The translations under genes were made by a program, and so were the position numbers. A stretch of DNA of 64,000 nucleotides from Pictodentalium vernedei (lineage: Eukaryota; Mollusca; Scaphopoda; Dentaliida; Dentaliidae): the NCBI GenBank assembly GCA_031216915.1, contig CM062297.1, positions 367,053,704 through 367,117,703 of the forward strand, given 5' to 3'. Positions 31,474 to 42,277 of this stretch are shown piece after piece (positions within the stretch are counted from its first letter, which is position 1; every line of letters begins with the position of its first letter). The notes beneath the pieces are model-generated. The model saw only the letters and a list, made by a program, of their open reading frames with translations, was not told the origin of the DNA and did no database searches.

Positions 31474-31844
31474 CTTTCGTTTTAATTGTTTTTATTTATT
31501 TTCAAAATTAAATGTTTAATTATATTTTTATGTTTTTATGTTTTAAGTAATAAAAAACTCTTTCCGTCTTAATATAATAATCTGAAAATATTCACATCTC
31601 AACTGACTGTGTTAATTGAAGTTTAAAAAAATACATTTAAACAATACATGACAAACCGGTTTCTAATTTAACGCATTTTGACAGTAGTGTTTACATTTGT
31701 CAAAAGATTTTTCATTCACACATCAATTCACTGAGTGTCGAATTAAGAGAGAATCCTTTTGATGACTGCGATTGCTATCATGAAAATGTTAAAAATTTTA
31801 CCACTCAAAACCTAATTGAGCGGAAAATGCGTTTTAAACATTCC
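31474..31844. other. AT-rich spacer before the right TIR
   Basis: About 370 bp without a gene or a clear motif. Probably contains the promoter of the leftward block, but I cannot point to a TATA box. Confidence 0.4.
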
Positions 31845-32352
31845 GTGGGGAATTCCCCTAATAATGTCATAAATGGGAGAAAAAAAAAACCCACCGCCTC
31901 AAAAACAAGGGAGAGTTCTGGACCATCTGTACCAACACAATTGCGGGTTCTGGACCGCTGGTCTAGAGTCCCCAAAACTGTTTTTTGATGATGACCCAGA
32001 ATCTTTTGCTTTTGATCGCGTTCGCCGACGATGGATCGATGGTCTGATCTGCGATTGGAACGTCGACGAAAAATTACGTACAAGATACAAGTGAACTGTA
32101 CAATTTCACCCTTTTTTTAAAAACGCGCGTTCACCACGAGTATTTGAACGTTAAAAGCGCGATCTAGGAGTCACAACTGTACATGGGGGGGATTCAAGAC
32201 CATGTACAGTTTTTGTGAACAAGCGTGTGATTTAACACTGAATTCCACGTTGGTGAACGCATCGTGTGTGTATGTTTGTACACGTACATGTACAAGTGGT
32301 CGTAAACTCTCCTTTATTACCTACTGATGAGTCGTCGGAACTATCAGAAGAT

Positions 32353-32791
32353 ATGGAATATGAAGAAGAAGAAGACGAAGAGGAAGAAGAAGACGAAGAG
32401 GAAGAAGATGACGTTTCTGTGATGGAAACTATCGTCCAAAGTGCCTATGGCAAATACCAAGATGATTTTGACAACCTCATGAACAAATAAATCGAGGATG
32501 GCATGGATAGAGATGATGCTGCTGAAACAGCAAAAAGAGCACTTCAAAAAATGTCAAAGAAGCCATTAGTGAGAAATACATTAATACCCTTGTGCACATT
32601 AGAAATTTTTGCAACGACTCAATTCACAAGAAAATTCAAGAAACTGCCAAGCGCTACGTGAAGAAGAGGATTATGACTTTGAAGAATCCCAGAAATATGC
32701 TTTGGAAAAGCGAAGATTTCTGTTCGACGACCTTATGTCAAACTACTCATTCAGAGTTGATGATGGTGATGAAGAAGAAGAAGATGATTAG
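32353..32791 (+). CDS. TIR-encoded acidic protein, right copy
   Basis: Begins at MEYEEEEDEEEEEDEEEEDD (32353), continues through VSVMETIVQSAYGKYQDDFD, and the C-terminal segment has DFEESQKYALEKRRFLFDDL and ends DEEEEDD. It mirrors 14435-14860. Acidic runs at both ends enclose a helical middle. No family recognised. It ends just before the TATA box of the next gene, so that gene may be expressed separately. Not fully open in this copy. Confidence 0.5.
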
Positions 32792-32799
32792 AAAAAAGG

Positions 32800-32808
32800 T
32801 ATAAAAGG
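32800..32808 (+). promoter_or_regulatory. TATA box of the right TIR repeat-rich gene
   Basis: TATAAAAGG, 47 bp before the ATG at 32855. The mirrored copy at 14418-14426 is identical in sequence and distance. Confidence 0.7.
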
Positions 32809-32854
32809 AGTGTTGCTACGAAAATAAATTCATTTCCGTTTTCGACGTCGAAGA

Positions 32855-33480
32855 ATGAAGATGTCTGTGTCAACAACGGTGCTCGGATTCAAAGATGACT
32901 TACATATACAGATCTTCAAGAATGATGCTGGATTAAAGCTGACTTCCCTAGAACTGTCTCAAGTGAATCGTGTGGTAAATGCAGCCAAGAGAAAAAATCT
33001 AGACATGGATGCTGGTGGAAAGAAACAAAGATGTGTGGATACTAACCGATCATTAACCAAAAGAATAAAGACAGAACTGACTCCCAATACAAACAAGAAT
33101 GAAGTTTCTACTAAAGACAAGAAAAAGATGCCAGTTCCCATAAAGAATGAAGTTACCACTAAGAATGAAGTTTCTACTGTAAAAGAAGTTACCACTACAA
33201 ATGAAGTTTCCACTGAAGCTTCAAAGAGGAACCAAACCAAGAAAGATGTTCCCACTCAAACCTCAAATGAGGTTTCTACAAAGAATCAGAAGACTGAAGT
33301 TACTACTATGAAACAGCTAGAGAAAGAGGAACCCAAAGATGGCAGCCAGCAACACCAAGTTATCAAATGAGAGATTTATCAAGAACCTGGCCATGCAATG
33401 GGAAGAAGCTCCCACCCACAAGAAGATGAAATGGTTAGCTCATGCAAGAAGAACTACAAAGACAAATACTTTGAGAAATT
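32855..33480 (+). CDS. TIR-encoded repeat-rich basic protein, right copy
   Basis: Mirror of 13719-14371. The first 270 bases differ from the left copy at a single position by my count. The N-terminal 50 residues appear folded, and the middle repeats NEVST/KNEVST about seven times with Lys-rich spacers. A Trp/Lys/Arg-rich C-terminal segment lies near 33365-33475. No known family; the repetition of short charged units resembles disordered virus proteins that bind nucleic acid or chromatin, but that is inference. Having a copy in each end means any expressed product comes from either arm. Part of a fossil element. Confidence 0.6.
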
Positions 33481-33599
33481 GAATTGTATACTTGAATAAA
33501 AAATGAAATGTTATATATATTGTTGTTTGTTTTTTATCTACTACCCCAACAGGAGTACCCGGATGTAGCATGAAGTACCCGGATGTAAAGTCCAATGTC

Positions 33600-34250
33600 A
33601 GGTATCCTCCAATAATGCAATACAACAGGTATCCTAAAATACCGAGATGAGGCAAAGAAGGATGGTGAATTAGTCCTCATTGAGGGATTTTTTATGGCCC
33701 TCATGACCTCAAAATTCAATGAGGGTATGAGGGATAATAAATGAGGCCTCACTGAGGGTTTTTACATAGCCATCATGGCCTCATACGACAAAAAAGGGAT
33801 TCCATAGCCACAGGCATTTTCCAAAAAGGGGTTCCATACGATATACCTGTTAAATACCGGAATGAGGCTAAGAGTCGTAGTAAATTATACCTCACTGAGG
33901 GATTTTTCATGGCCCTCATGACCTCAAGATTCAATGAGGCTATGAGGCATAATAAATGAGGACTCATTGAGGGTTTTTACATAGCCCTCATGGCCTCATA
34001 CGACAAAAAAGGGATTCTCCAAAAGCTATCCTCGATAGGTATCCTCGAATAATACAATACCAGGCCATAGGTATCCTCAAATACTGAAATGAGGCTAAGA
34101 GTCGTAGTAAATTATACCTCATTGAGGGATTTTTAATGATCCTCATGACCTCAAAATTCAATGAGGCTATGAGGAATAATATATGAGGACTCATTGAGGG
34201 CTTCTACATAGCCCTCATGGTCTCATACGACAAAAAAGGGATTCCATAGC
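33600..34250. repeat. Palindromic tandem array in right TIR
   Basis: Mirror of the array at 12955-13610: about three units with alternating CCTCAATGAGG and CCTCATGACCTC words. Its place between the outer end and the first gene is where a replication origin, recombination or packaging signal could lie. Confidence 0.78.
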
Positions 34251-34364
34251 CACGAGTGTTTCACAATAAGGGATTCCATGGGATATGGCCATTGGATATA
34301 GAGGTGATGAGAATCGGATAGGACTTCATTGTAATAAGGGGAGATAACTCTGCATACAGATTAT

Positions 34365-34741
34365 GGGAAATCAAGCAATCTGACTGGTTATAAATGATCT
34401 AGATATATGAAACAACAAGAGTACTTGGAATAGGGTCAGAACTAACAAACATAGACCAGAAATTGCTAAATATAGTAACAATAAACAAAGCTGTTCCAGA
34501 TGATAGGCTCTTCTACGCTACTGGAGTATACTCCGGAACAAAGGAACTTGCCCCGATAGACGAAAACGATTGTATATATAGATAGAAGCAGAGAATTCTG
34601 AAAGAATTCGTAATAATACAAGTTGTCGGGTTGTTTGTGGTAATTCGTGATACCCTTCTACAAAGGAACACATTCTCCGAACATATCTTGTTAGAAGGTT
34701 TTGGGTCACATAGCAACCACGTGCTACCATAGAAACCAAGA
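34365..34741. other. 377-bp stretch present only in the right TIR
   Basis: The left arm passes directly from CTGGAGGCCACCA to TAATCTGTATGCAG, while the right arm has 377 extra bases at this point (minus strand reading). It contains no gene I recognise. Either this is an insertion here or a loss from the left arm; no clear terminal repeat was found. Confidence 0.7.
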
Positions 34742-34978
34742 TGGCGGCCTCCAGTATACAGAATGGCCGACGGAAACACGTATCACCCTAACAACACGCG
34801 CTGTGCATGCACACTCACACCGCGTATCACTATGGAGATGACGTCACAAGATGGCCACTCACACGGGTTACCATGACAAACAAACATGGCGCCACCGGGT
34901 CACGTGACATGACGTCACTTCCGGGGTCCTTCCCATGGTCCTGCCAATGTGGCACGTTCGCGTACATGCTATACTACT

Positions 34979-34984
34979 AGCAGC
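34979..34984. repeat. Polinton target-site duplication, right
   Basis: AGCAGC directly after the terminal ...TATACTACT, matching 12621-12626 exactly. Confidence 0.93.
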
Positions 34985-35959
34985 AAACTTCTCAGTGTAG
35001 GGGAAAATGGTAATTACGAGTATTTGGGGGTAAATATAAACATTACAGGAAAAGGCATCTAACGAAATAAACTGATTCTGAAGGGAAAGCGAATCCTTAA
35101 CCAAATGAAACTTATAGGGAGAAACAGTTTCAATAAGGTTTTCGTGGGGAAAACCATTTGGGAAATGGTGGGTCTGCCAAGTATAACATACGGTACTGAA
35201 GTGGTGCCCCTAAACCAGACGGCCTTAAAGAGCTTGGAAATCCTGCAGAACGATGCAGGCCGATGGATAACGGGGTCGAGTAATGCCGCAGCGCTAGAAG
35301 CAATCAGGGGTGAGCTTGGGTGGATGAGGATCAAGGACAGGATTGACCTGTTGAAGCTCGGTTATCTTAATTATTTGTTAAATCTCCCCGACAGCCGATG
35401 GTGTAAAATAATGTTCCTGAGAATTTTCAACTCAAATATCAAGACGGGGTGGATGGTCCAAGTGAGGGAGGTAGTAGAGAACTACTCATTGGATATCTCG
35501 GACCTGGACGTTGGGGCAAACCAGAGTAAAAAAATCGTCAGAGAAGGGGTCATGGAAGATTGTAACCGTAATTTGCGAGAGAGGGTTAAATCAAAGAGGT
35601 CTTTGGGTGGCCTGTGTGATAAAGAGAAGCCAGGTTTTGAAGAGTACCTTGATGGCACCTTGGGGGAGTCACTGTTGTTCAAGATGAGGTCGCGAACCCT
35701 GGATCTGAGGGGGGAAATTGGGAAAGACATTGAAAGGGAGTGCCAGATGTGTAATTTGGGCATGGTAGAGACCCTGGAACACTTTCTTCTAGAATGCCCA
35801 AAGTACCAGTCTAAAAGAATAAGATTCACTGGGAGTATAATGGGGAAGTGGGATGGGAGAATGAAGGACATGTGGTTAGGGGGAGTCAAAGGAGAGGAGA
35901 AGCATGGGAATAGGGAGGCAGTTGGGAGTACAGGGGTAAGCAAGGCCTTCTCGTCCTAG
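34985..35959 (+). pseudogene. LINE ORF2 C-terminal part
   Basis: Starts with NYEYLGVNI, the thumb-region motif following the reverse transcriptase, then an in-frame stop near 35060, then a 284-codon open stretch. The latter includes YGTEVVPLNQTALKSLEILQ, GELGWMRIKDRIDLLKLGYL and, near 35740-35815, a C-x2-C...H...C cluster (CQMC, then EHFLLEC) characteristic of the C-terminus of many LINE ORF2 proteins. This cluster is believed to help RNA or target binding. Confidence 0.85.
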
Positions 35960-36014
35960 AACCGCGACAAATCAGCGGCTGGACGAAGTGTTATTATTTT
36001 ATTATTGCGACATA

Positions 36015-36110
36015 TCTAATTGTTGAATTGTCCCGGTACCGTTTTCGGCTTGACAGGCTCTGTCCCGTACCGGTACCGGTTATGTTGGTACCGGCGGTAC
36101 TTTCACATGC
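36015..36110. repeat. GTACCGG-rich repeat, right copy (inverted)
   Basis: Reverse complement resembles 9522-9605: both hold GTACCGCCGGT and CCGGTACCGGTAC followed by CAG(A)GCCTG-like sequence. Words of GGTACC occur five times. Confidence 0.55.
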
Positions 36111-36600
36111 CTGTGCCCCTCCACCTTTATTGAGCTTCTGTCGCCCCTGACATGTGAAAATGTCAGGTAAAACATTTTTCAAAACTGACTTGATTAATGA
36201 AAGCTTCAAATACTCCTTGTAGTTTGAAACGTCTTTTCACAATGAAGGTTAACTCTTCGAACATGAACGCCCATTTTGAAGGTCGGAGAACGTGATACGA
36301 CCGCTATTCATACAGTAGATAGTCACTCAGTGAACTTGTGTAGTAGACCAATCAAGATTTTCAACGTGCAGTCTAAAGGCTGCGTGTTGAAAATATTGAT
36401 TGGTTTTCCCACACGGAGACGGCGGAAGTTCGATAAAAGTAGAGGGGCACAAAGATTCAAGCTGCATGTTGAAAATATTGATTGATCCCCCCCCCCCCCC
36501 CCCCCCCCTGACAGAGAAGGCGGAAGTTCGATAAAAGTGGAGAGGCACACATTTTCAAGACTACCATGGTTCGGTGGATGAAAACGTTACAATTCTATAA
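36111..36600 (-). repeat. Dispersed repeat R1 fragments with local duplication
   Basis: A plus-sense end fragment (GTGCCCCTCCACCTTTATTGAGC) lies at 36111-36150. A minus-sense R1 end is at 36425-36600, where GGCGGAAGTTCGATAAAAGT occurs twice in a tandem duplication (36379-36460 and 36461-36558). A hairpin at 36348-36403 pairs CCAATCAAGATTTTCAACG with its near-complement. A run of 22 C interrupts the second unit. Confidence 0.6.
36487..36508 (+). repeat. Poly-C tract (22 bases)
   Basis: Uninterrupted C run within the duplicated repeat unit. One of several G/C homopolymers of ten or more in this window; length may be unreliable in assembly. Confidence 0.85.
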
Positions 36601-36717
36601 TAATAATAATAACATTTTGGCCGGCCGCTGATTTGTGGCGGTTCTCAGGTGAGAAGGCCTTGGTTACCCCTGTGCTCCCAACTGCCTCCATATTTCCACG
36701 CTTCTTCTTCTCACTGG
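36597..36717 (-). mobile_element. LINE 3'-end fragment, inverted relative to the main LINE
   Basis: The reverse complement reads GGAGGCAGTTGGGAGCACAG, then GGGTAACCAAGGCCTTCTC, AACCGCCACAAATCAGCGGC and a (TTA)n tail, matching the last coding bases, 3' untranslated region and tail of the LINE ending at 36010. It is a second, 5'-truncated insertion of the same family in the opposite sense. Confidence 0.8.
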
Positions 36718-37690
36718 GATAAATTGATTGCACTGATTTAACGACACATTATAACAATCACCACGTCGGTTGAGCTGGATTCATCAAAAGAATAGAGGTT
36801 CAGTACTAGATGTTAATAGTACACCACGTCTCTTCCTGTCGCGAAAGTTGACGAGAAGAGAAGGGTCGGCCAACCCCACCAGACACACGGTAAAAGGAAA
36901 GTCATTAAGATAATTGAATCAATTGCTAAGATGCTCCCTGACAGGGCAGAAGATGAGCTCAAATTAAGAAGTTGTCAAGAACACACCATTACATCAGGCA
37001 TTTGCAGAACCCAATAAGGTAAAGTTCGGGGCATTTTATTTCGGTGTGGTAAGACGACATAAAGCAAAACATTGGGTATTTGTATTTCAAATGTGGCATT
37101 GGAAGTAAAAGGGGTAACTGCATTTATTAATTATATATCGAATATGAAATGGTTCACGTGGGGGAGGGGAGGGGGGGGGCATTCGGATAAAATATGCAGT
37201 CCACTCAAATGTCTACTTCACTGAGAAACCAGGTTTATAAGATGATTCTTTGCGCCAAAGGTGAACCAAATCGCAGTAGACAAATTCTTCTGATGTAGAG
37301 GACTGCACTAATATTCGAAATAATTAGCAACTTGTTGATCTGCCTAACTAGCTTATTGCAGGATAATGGGGGTATGGCCGGATGAGTCATGACATATGAA
37401 ACCAAGAATGAGCAACGACACGTTGTCGTCTTAGTTTCCAGCACCAGAATAAGTCAAATGTGGCTCTCCCCTAGTATATAAGTCCTACCTTGTAGAAGAA
37501 AGTAAATCCGATCACACGTCATGGGGCTTACAAGGAAGAACCTAAGGGCGCCACAGATGATCGCAATGATAAATCCGGTGGAAGTAACTCAAGCTCAACG
37601 CGGATAGCAGAGGACACCTGCAAAATAAGTCCTTGGATAATTAAAGAATTTAACTTTGGTCTAAAAAATACAACCCACGACTCCTCACAG
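36718..37690. other. Unannotated intergenic sequence
   Basis: No gene or repeat pair found. A G-rich patch (GTGGGGGAGGGGAGGGGGGGGG) lies near 37160-37180. Confidence 0.4.
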
Positions 37691-37693
37691 GAA

Positions 37694-38050
37694 CGAGCTC
37701 GGGTTCGGCACATGTACGTTAAATGATATAGGGACTTCAAGCACTCAAACAGTAAACATTACGTTGGCAAGATCTCTCATTTGACATCAGCCTGCGTGGG
37801 ATTTACCGACCACATAACGCTCACATACAACTGCACATATATTTTCGTTGGAAAAACAGTTAAGGTTCGGCACATGTTCATTGAATGAAATATAGAACTT
37901 GAGCACTCGAGCTGTAAACGTTACATGGATAACGTCGGCCCACGTTTTGGATGATCAGTAAAAGAGGCCAAGATCTCTCAGTTGGCGTCCCTTGCGTGGG
38001 ATTTTTCCGACCACGCAACACTCATATACAAAACTACACGTATATGAATC
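37694..38050 (+). repeat. Direct duplication of about 175 bp
   Basis: The stretch GGTTCGGCACATGT...GAACTTGAGCACTC...AAGATCTCTCA...TGCGTGGGATTT...CCGACCAC occurs twice in tandem (about 37694-37860 and 37872-38050) with roughly 15-20 per cent divergence by eye. No coding potential. Confidence 0.7.
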
Positions 38051-38775
38051 ACGTACTGTGGGCGTGTGCTTAACGAGGGCGATGTGCACCCATGTGCACC
38101 ACCTCGGCAGCTGATTCTAAAATGTCATTTAAAAGACTTTATTTTGTGAATATGTTCCAATAACAACCGATGTGGCGTAAATAGTAATTCAGATTTGTTC
38201 CGGGGAGTGTATTTGTCCAGATTTGTGGACTGGGATGTGTCTTTTGAGAGACTTTTGTGTTAATGCTGACAGCACGATCGGAGCGTGGACAAAATTTGCG
38301 GTAATTTGTCATCGATTGGGGGTAGAACGTCTGCGGAATTGTGCCATAAATTGTAGCCACTGCCTCTTGAGATTTCCTCCGTGACATTCCAGCTAAGTAT
38401 GCATGTATCTTATTTCTCTTAGTCAATCCAGTAGATGATTCGGAGTTTATTGACATCATTTTCAACAAAGTAGTATTGAGTAATTTGGACTTGTGACGTA
38501 ATAACACTAAAAGGTGCTGAATGCATTCAGCTCAGTGCGACACACACACACACATTGTGCTGAGTTAACTGTTAACCGCTAATCACTGGACCTGACACAC
38601 AAGAGCTCCTCGCACGATTCTAGGTCAAACTTTGTTGTTGTTAAGCAATCACTGACAAATACATCGGAGCTTGTGTTATCACGTTTGATGGTGACCCAAT
38701 TTGGAAAGCCCAGCTTAACCATTTCATGTCTGAAATCATTTTTCTGTTACGTTATTGGCTAACTCATTTTAATAC

Positions 38776-39728
38776 ATGGAAGATAATTCTGCACAGAGCA
38801 AGAAAAGAGAGAGACAATCATCGGACGGTAGTACCGTGTCGACGGAGGGTGTGCTAAAAAAGCCTAAAGGGGGGCTCTCTTTCCGACTCTGTAATTTCTG
38901 AGTTAAACAGATCTGTGGATAGCGAGGTTGGTCTTGATCCAAGGGACAGAATGGCATCAGATTTCTCCATTCCGACTACACCCATATTCAGTACTGGTCC
39001 TGAAGCCGACTGCAATCCCCAAACAAAACATATGTTCATTGCTGCCCTGAAAGACTCGTCAGTCCAGGCATTTTTCAAAGCCTTTTGGAAGGAACTATAA
39101 AGAAGTCCATTGAGGCTTCCATGTCCGTTTACACTAGTAGGTTAGAGGCCAAAGTTAACCATCTGGAGGCAAAAGTGGTCTCTCTTGAAAATATTATTGA
39201 GACGAAAGACCGAGTTATTGACACTCTGCAGAATGATCTCGACGACTTGCGCCAGTATGGAATGAGAAATTCCCTTCGTATAGCCGGTGTTCCCGAATCT
39301 CCCTCTGAGAAAACCGATGACATTGTCTTGGACTTGGCCAACAAAATGAATATTTCACTGGAATTAAATGACATCGAGCGTAGCCACTGTTCCGGTCCTC
39401 TGATACGTGGACAAACCAGAACTATCCTTGCTAAGTTTAATAGTTATCGCATCAGAGAACGCTTTTTTAAAGCTCGTAGAAACTTGAGAACCCATAATGA
39501 GACTAAAACTGTTTATGTAAATGAACACTTAACCAAAGATAGGTCCTCCTTAGCTTGTAGATGGAGAGTGATGTTGAAAAATAAAAAAAATTTCTGGGAC
39601 CTGGTCCCACGATGGTGTTGTTTTTGTTAAATTACATGATGACACCACTCACCGAATTACAAATTGCAATCAGATGTCAGAAATTGAAAACAAATTAAAA
39701 TTAGTCATGACTATACGCAACTCCCAGC
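38776..39728 (+). pseudogene. LINE ORF1-like pseudogene (coiled coil plus RRM type)
   Basis: Starts MEDNSAQSKKRERQSSDGST. The central 39085-39630 segment has a coiled coil with LEAKVNHLEAKVVSLENIIE, then QYGMRNSLRIAGVPES (the RRM-like block R-N-S-L-R-I-x-G-x-P-E of L1-type ORF1 proteins), DIERSHCSGP and TILAKFNSYRIRERFFKARR in the C-terminal domain. The gene is split by at least two frameshifts (near 38880 and near 39590), and the final part up to 39728 lies in another frame. In active LINEs such proteins trimerise and bind the element RNA. No ORF2 follows, so only the 5' portion is present or the rest was lost. Confidence 0.78.
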
Positions 39729-39779
39729 AATAACTAATAACCGATTTCTTTGTAATGAAAACATAACACCTTTTTTCTC

Positions 39780-42277
39780 GATAATTTTTAGTTTCTTGTC
39801 TGGGGGACACAGCTCTCCACCCCTCACTGGAGCGATCTCAGCGAGCTCGTTCTGGTGAGCTCTGTCCACGATGTGCTATGTCCTTGAAGCATATATCTAA
39901 TTATACCAGAGTTCGTGAAGTGTATTAATTGGGTAGTCGTTCGAATAATCACCATCCTTGAATCGCTCTCCCTCGTAACTCCCTATCCTATCCCCATCCC
40001 CGTCTCGCCGAACATGCTTTTGTGTCAGATAAAAGTCGAAAGACTATGGTCGCTAATATTTTAAAATGAAGAAATAACACTGGCGAATCTGAGGCAAACT
40101 TTTGTGCTCTAACAGCGCATATGCTTTTACCATCTTTATGTGAATGGGCTTGTGAGTGTGTAGCGGGGGTTGGGGGTGGACTCGTGGGTGTGAAATGGGT
40201 CTGACCTGCAACGGGAAATTTTCCAACTTACATCTGGTCTGAAAACTGTCTCTCATAACTGTTATCGATGTGACACCATTCCGCTCTGCACTTGCGATCT
40301 GCAGGTGTGTGATGTTGTGGGGTCGTGAGAAAAAGCCGATTCAGGGCGACTTTTTAAAAAAAAATCGTAGTCAATTGTGGAAATTTGAATTCGTGGCTAC
40401 TCTTGGACATTCGTATAAAAAATCTCAAAGATGTGACAGAGGCTTTAGTTGAACATCGCGACCAAAACAAATCCATTCATCGATCACCATTCATCAATCA
40501 CTGAGTGAGAAGAGAGAAAAATATTACGTCCAGCGGAATAAATTAATTTTTGCCTTTTTGGGTTAACTTTTTTCCCGGGCTTTCCAGGCCATCGAAGACC
40601 TCTCAATTCTTTGTTTTCCGCTGCTTCGGTTATGAGAACTAAAGGATACGGCTAAAAAACGTGTGCCAAAAATGTGTACACAAGAGCTGGTTTTTACCGT
40701 AAGTGTACACGTTTTTGCATTTTCATTTAACCCTGAAATAACCATAGCAAATTTCTGACACACTCGATATGTGCACAAAAAAGTTTCAGTTGTAAGGTTA
40801 AAGAAAATGAATCTTTTGATTCTCAGGCACCGGCGCATTCGTATTTTTTCGGCCCGCGTTCGTAATTTTAATTTTGGACGCAAAATTCGAAATGTACAAA
40901 ACTACCATGTGATTTTAGTGGTATCACATCGCGATTTGCGATGCATCATGTCCTGTACATTGATACAGTATTGTTATTCTCTTCGCGAAATGAAACACGA
41001 TTATCAAATGTATACAGAATACATATTTATTTAACTGGTTGAGGACTAAGTTATTTTTGGTGGTCTGAATTTGTTTATGAAAAATTGTTATATTATACAT
41101 GTACATTATTGGAGAGTGCTAACAGACACTCTCTAATAATTTGTAATAGAACAAATTTGTATAAACAAACTATTATTTACGTTTAACTGAATACGAAACA
41201 TGGGTAAGGAAATGTTACTTTTGCACTGGTACCCTCATTTTTTGAAAGGCGAGATTGTGGCTTCTTGCACTCAACCAGTTAAAAAACTCATTATTTTTTA
41301 TCTCCATTTTAGTTGTTCTATACTGATTTTGTGCTGTGCAGTCGCTGTTACAAAAAAAAATAATCAGCGAAATGAACATGGAAGCTCTAGTATTTGATTT
41401 TAAGCTTTCACAATTGGCTTTTAAGCATCGGCAACCATCAAGAATAAAAAATAAAAACCGCCCTCTCTCAGGAATAAAAAATCAAAATAAAACTGCCCTC
41501 TCTCATTTGTTTAAAAAATGCCTGAGAATCAGTTATTTAATTGTGTTTGGCCTGAAGACAACAATGATAGCATGCTTCGCGTTTGTTCTCTTAACACTGA
41601 AATCTCCTTGCATACATACGTGTACACTAAAAACGTCAATTTTACAAAGATTTCGCGACAGCGATTGACAGTCGACTTTTCTTGTACAGAACTGCCCGGA
41701 GCACACCGTGCGCTGGCCTTGGAATACCACTGTTAAACTGTGTTGAATTGCGCCCAGTGAATTACAGGCTGAAAGTCCGTTTTGAATTGCACACAGGAAA
41801 TTACCATGTCATTCTGGGCCAACAACATCAAGACACCTGAGCATATTTGCATTGACCTAGAATTCCCAATTCTCCCCTACTCACGTTTTGACAGAATGAC
41901 CTGGGGAGGGGGTGGATTTCAGTAATCCCCCCCCCCCCCAATGTTCATTCAGATAGGGAACATCAGGGAAGAAATTTAATATCTAGTAATTTACTTCATT
42001 CTGAGTCCATTTGTGGCCTATTTATTGATGCCCTTTCATAACCTATAAATTATGGACACAAACGGACTCAGAGTCAAGGTAAGTGTCTCGAATTTCAAAA
42101 TTGTTCGGACCTCCCTCCAATTAGAGGCGGACACCTCCTGTTGCACTTGCCAACATCTTACTGCTGCAGTTCGCGGGTGATGCAGCGAATCATATTCGGT
42201 ATGCCTCCATAGATATTACTCCCCCCCCCCCCCCCCCAAGTTTGCTATCCTAGTTACGCGCCTGTTAATGTCATATC
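39780..42277. other. Intergenic sequence with minor hairpins
   Basis: No supported gene. At 39815-39860 there is a diverged palindrome of the 44.8-kb family (GATCTCAGCGAGCTCGTTCTGG). At about 41103-41140 a small hairpin pairs ATTATTGGAGAGTG with CACTCTCTAATAAT, with CTAACAGA as the loop. C-runs occur at 41927-41939 and 42220-42237. Confidence 0.4.

Larger units (their letters stand above)
12627..34978. mobile_element. Polinton/Maverick element, 22.35 kb, nested in a LINE
   Basis: Begins AGTAGTATAGCATG and ends with its reverse complement CATGCTATACTACT, flanked by a perfect 6-bp target duplication. The core encodes the set expected of Polintons: retroviral-type integrase, protein-primed DNA polymerase B, adenain-like protease, FtsK/HerA packaging ATPase, double-jelly-roll major capsid and penton-like protein, plus membrane, PLA2-like, fibre-like and small virion proteins. 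Total length and the presence of both ends make the element structurally complete, but about ten breaks are spread over the coding regions, so it is a fossil. The perfect target duplication and the nearly identical gene-bearing parts of the terminal repeats point to a fairly recent insertion. It has been called a transposon and an integrated virus; adintoviruses are close relatives. Confidence 0.96.
31845..34978. repeat. Polinton terminal inverted repeat, right arm
   Basis: About 3.13 kb, the mirror of 12627-15485, with the same order of features and the same inner limit at GGGGAATTCCCC. It is longer than the left arm mainly because of a 377-bp stretch at 34365-34741. The gene-bearing middle is almost identical between arms, whereas the outer 230 bp differ more often. 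Confidence 0.92.
34979..36010 (+). mobile_element. LINE (CR1/L2-like group), 3' part
   Basis: Continuation of the LINE interrupted at 12626. The ORF2 end is followed by a short 3' untranslated region with CCGCGACAAATCAGCGGC and a tail TTATTATTTTATTATT. Without the Polinton the LINE would be about 3.85 kb, so it was 5' truncated when it inserted. Confidence 0.85.
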
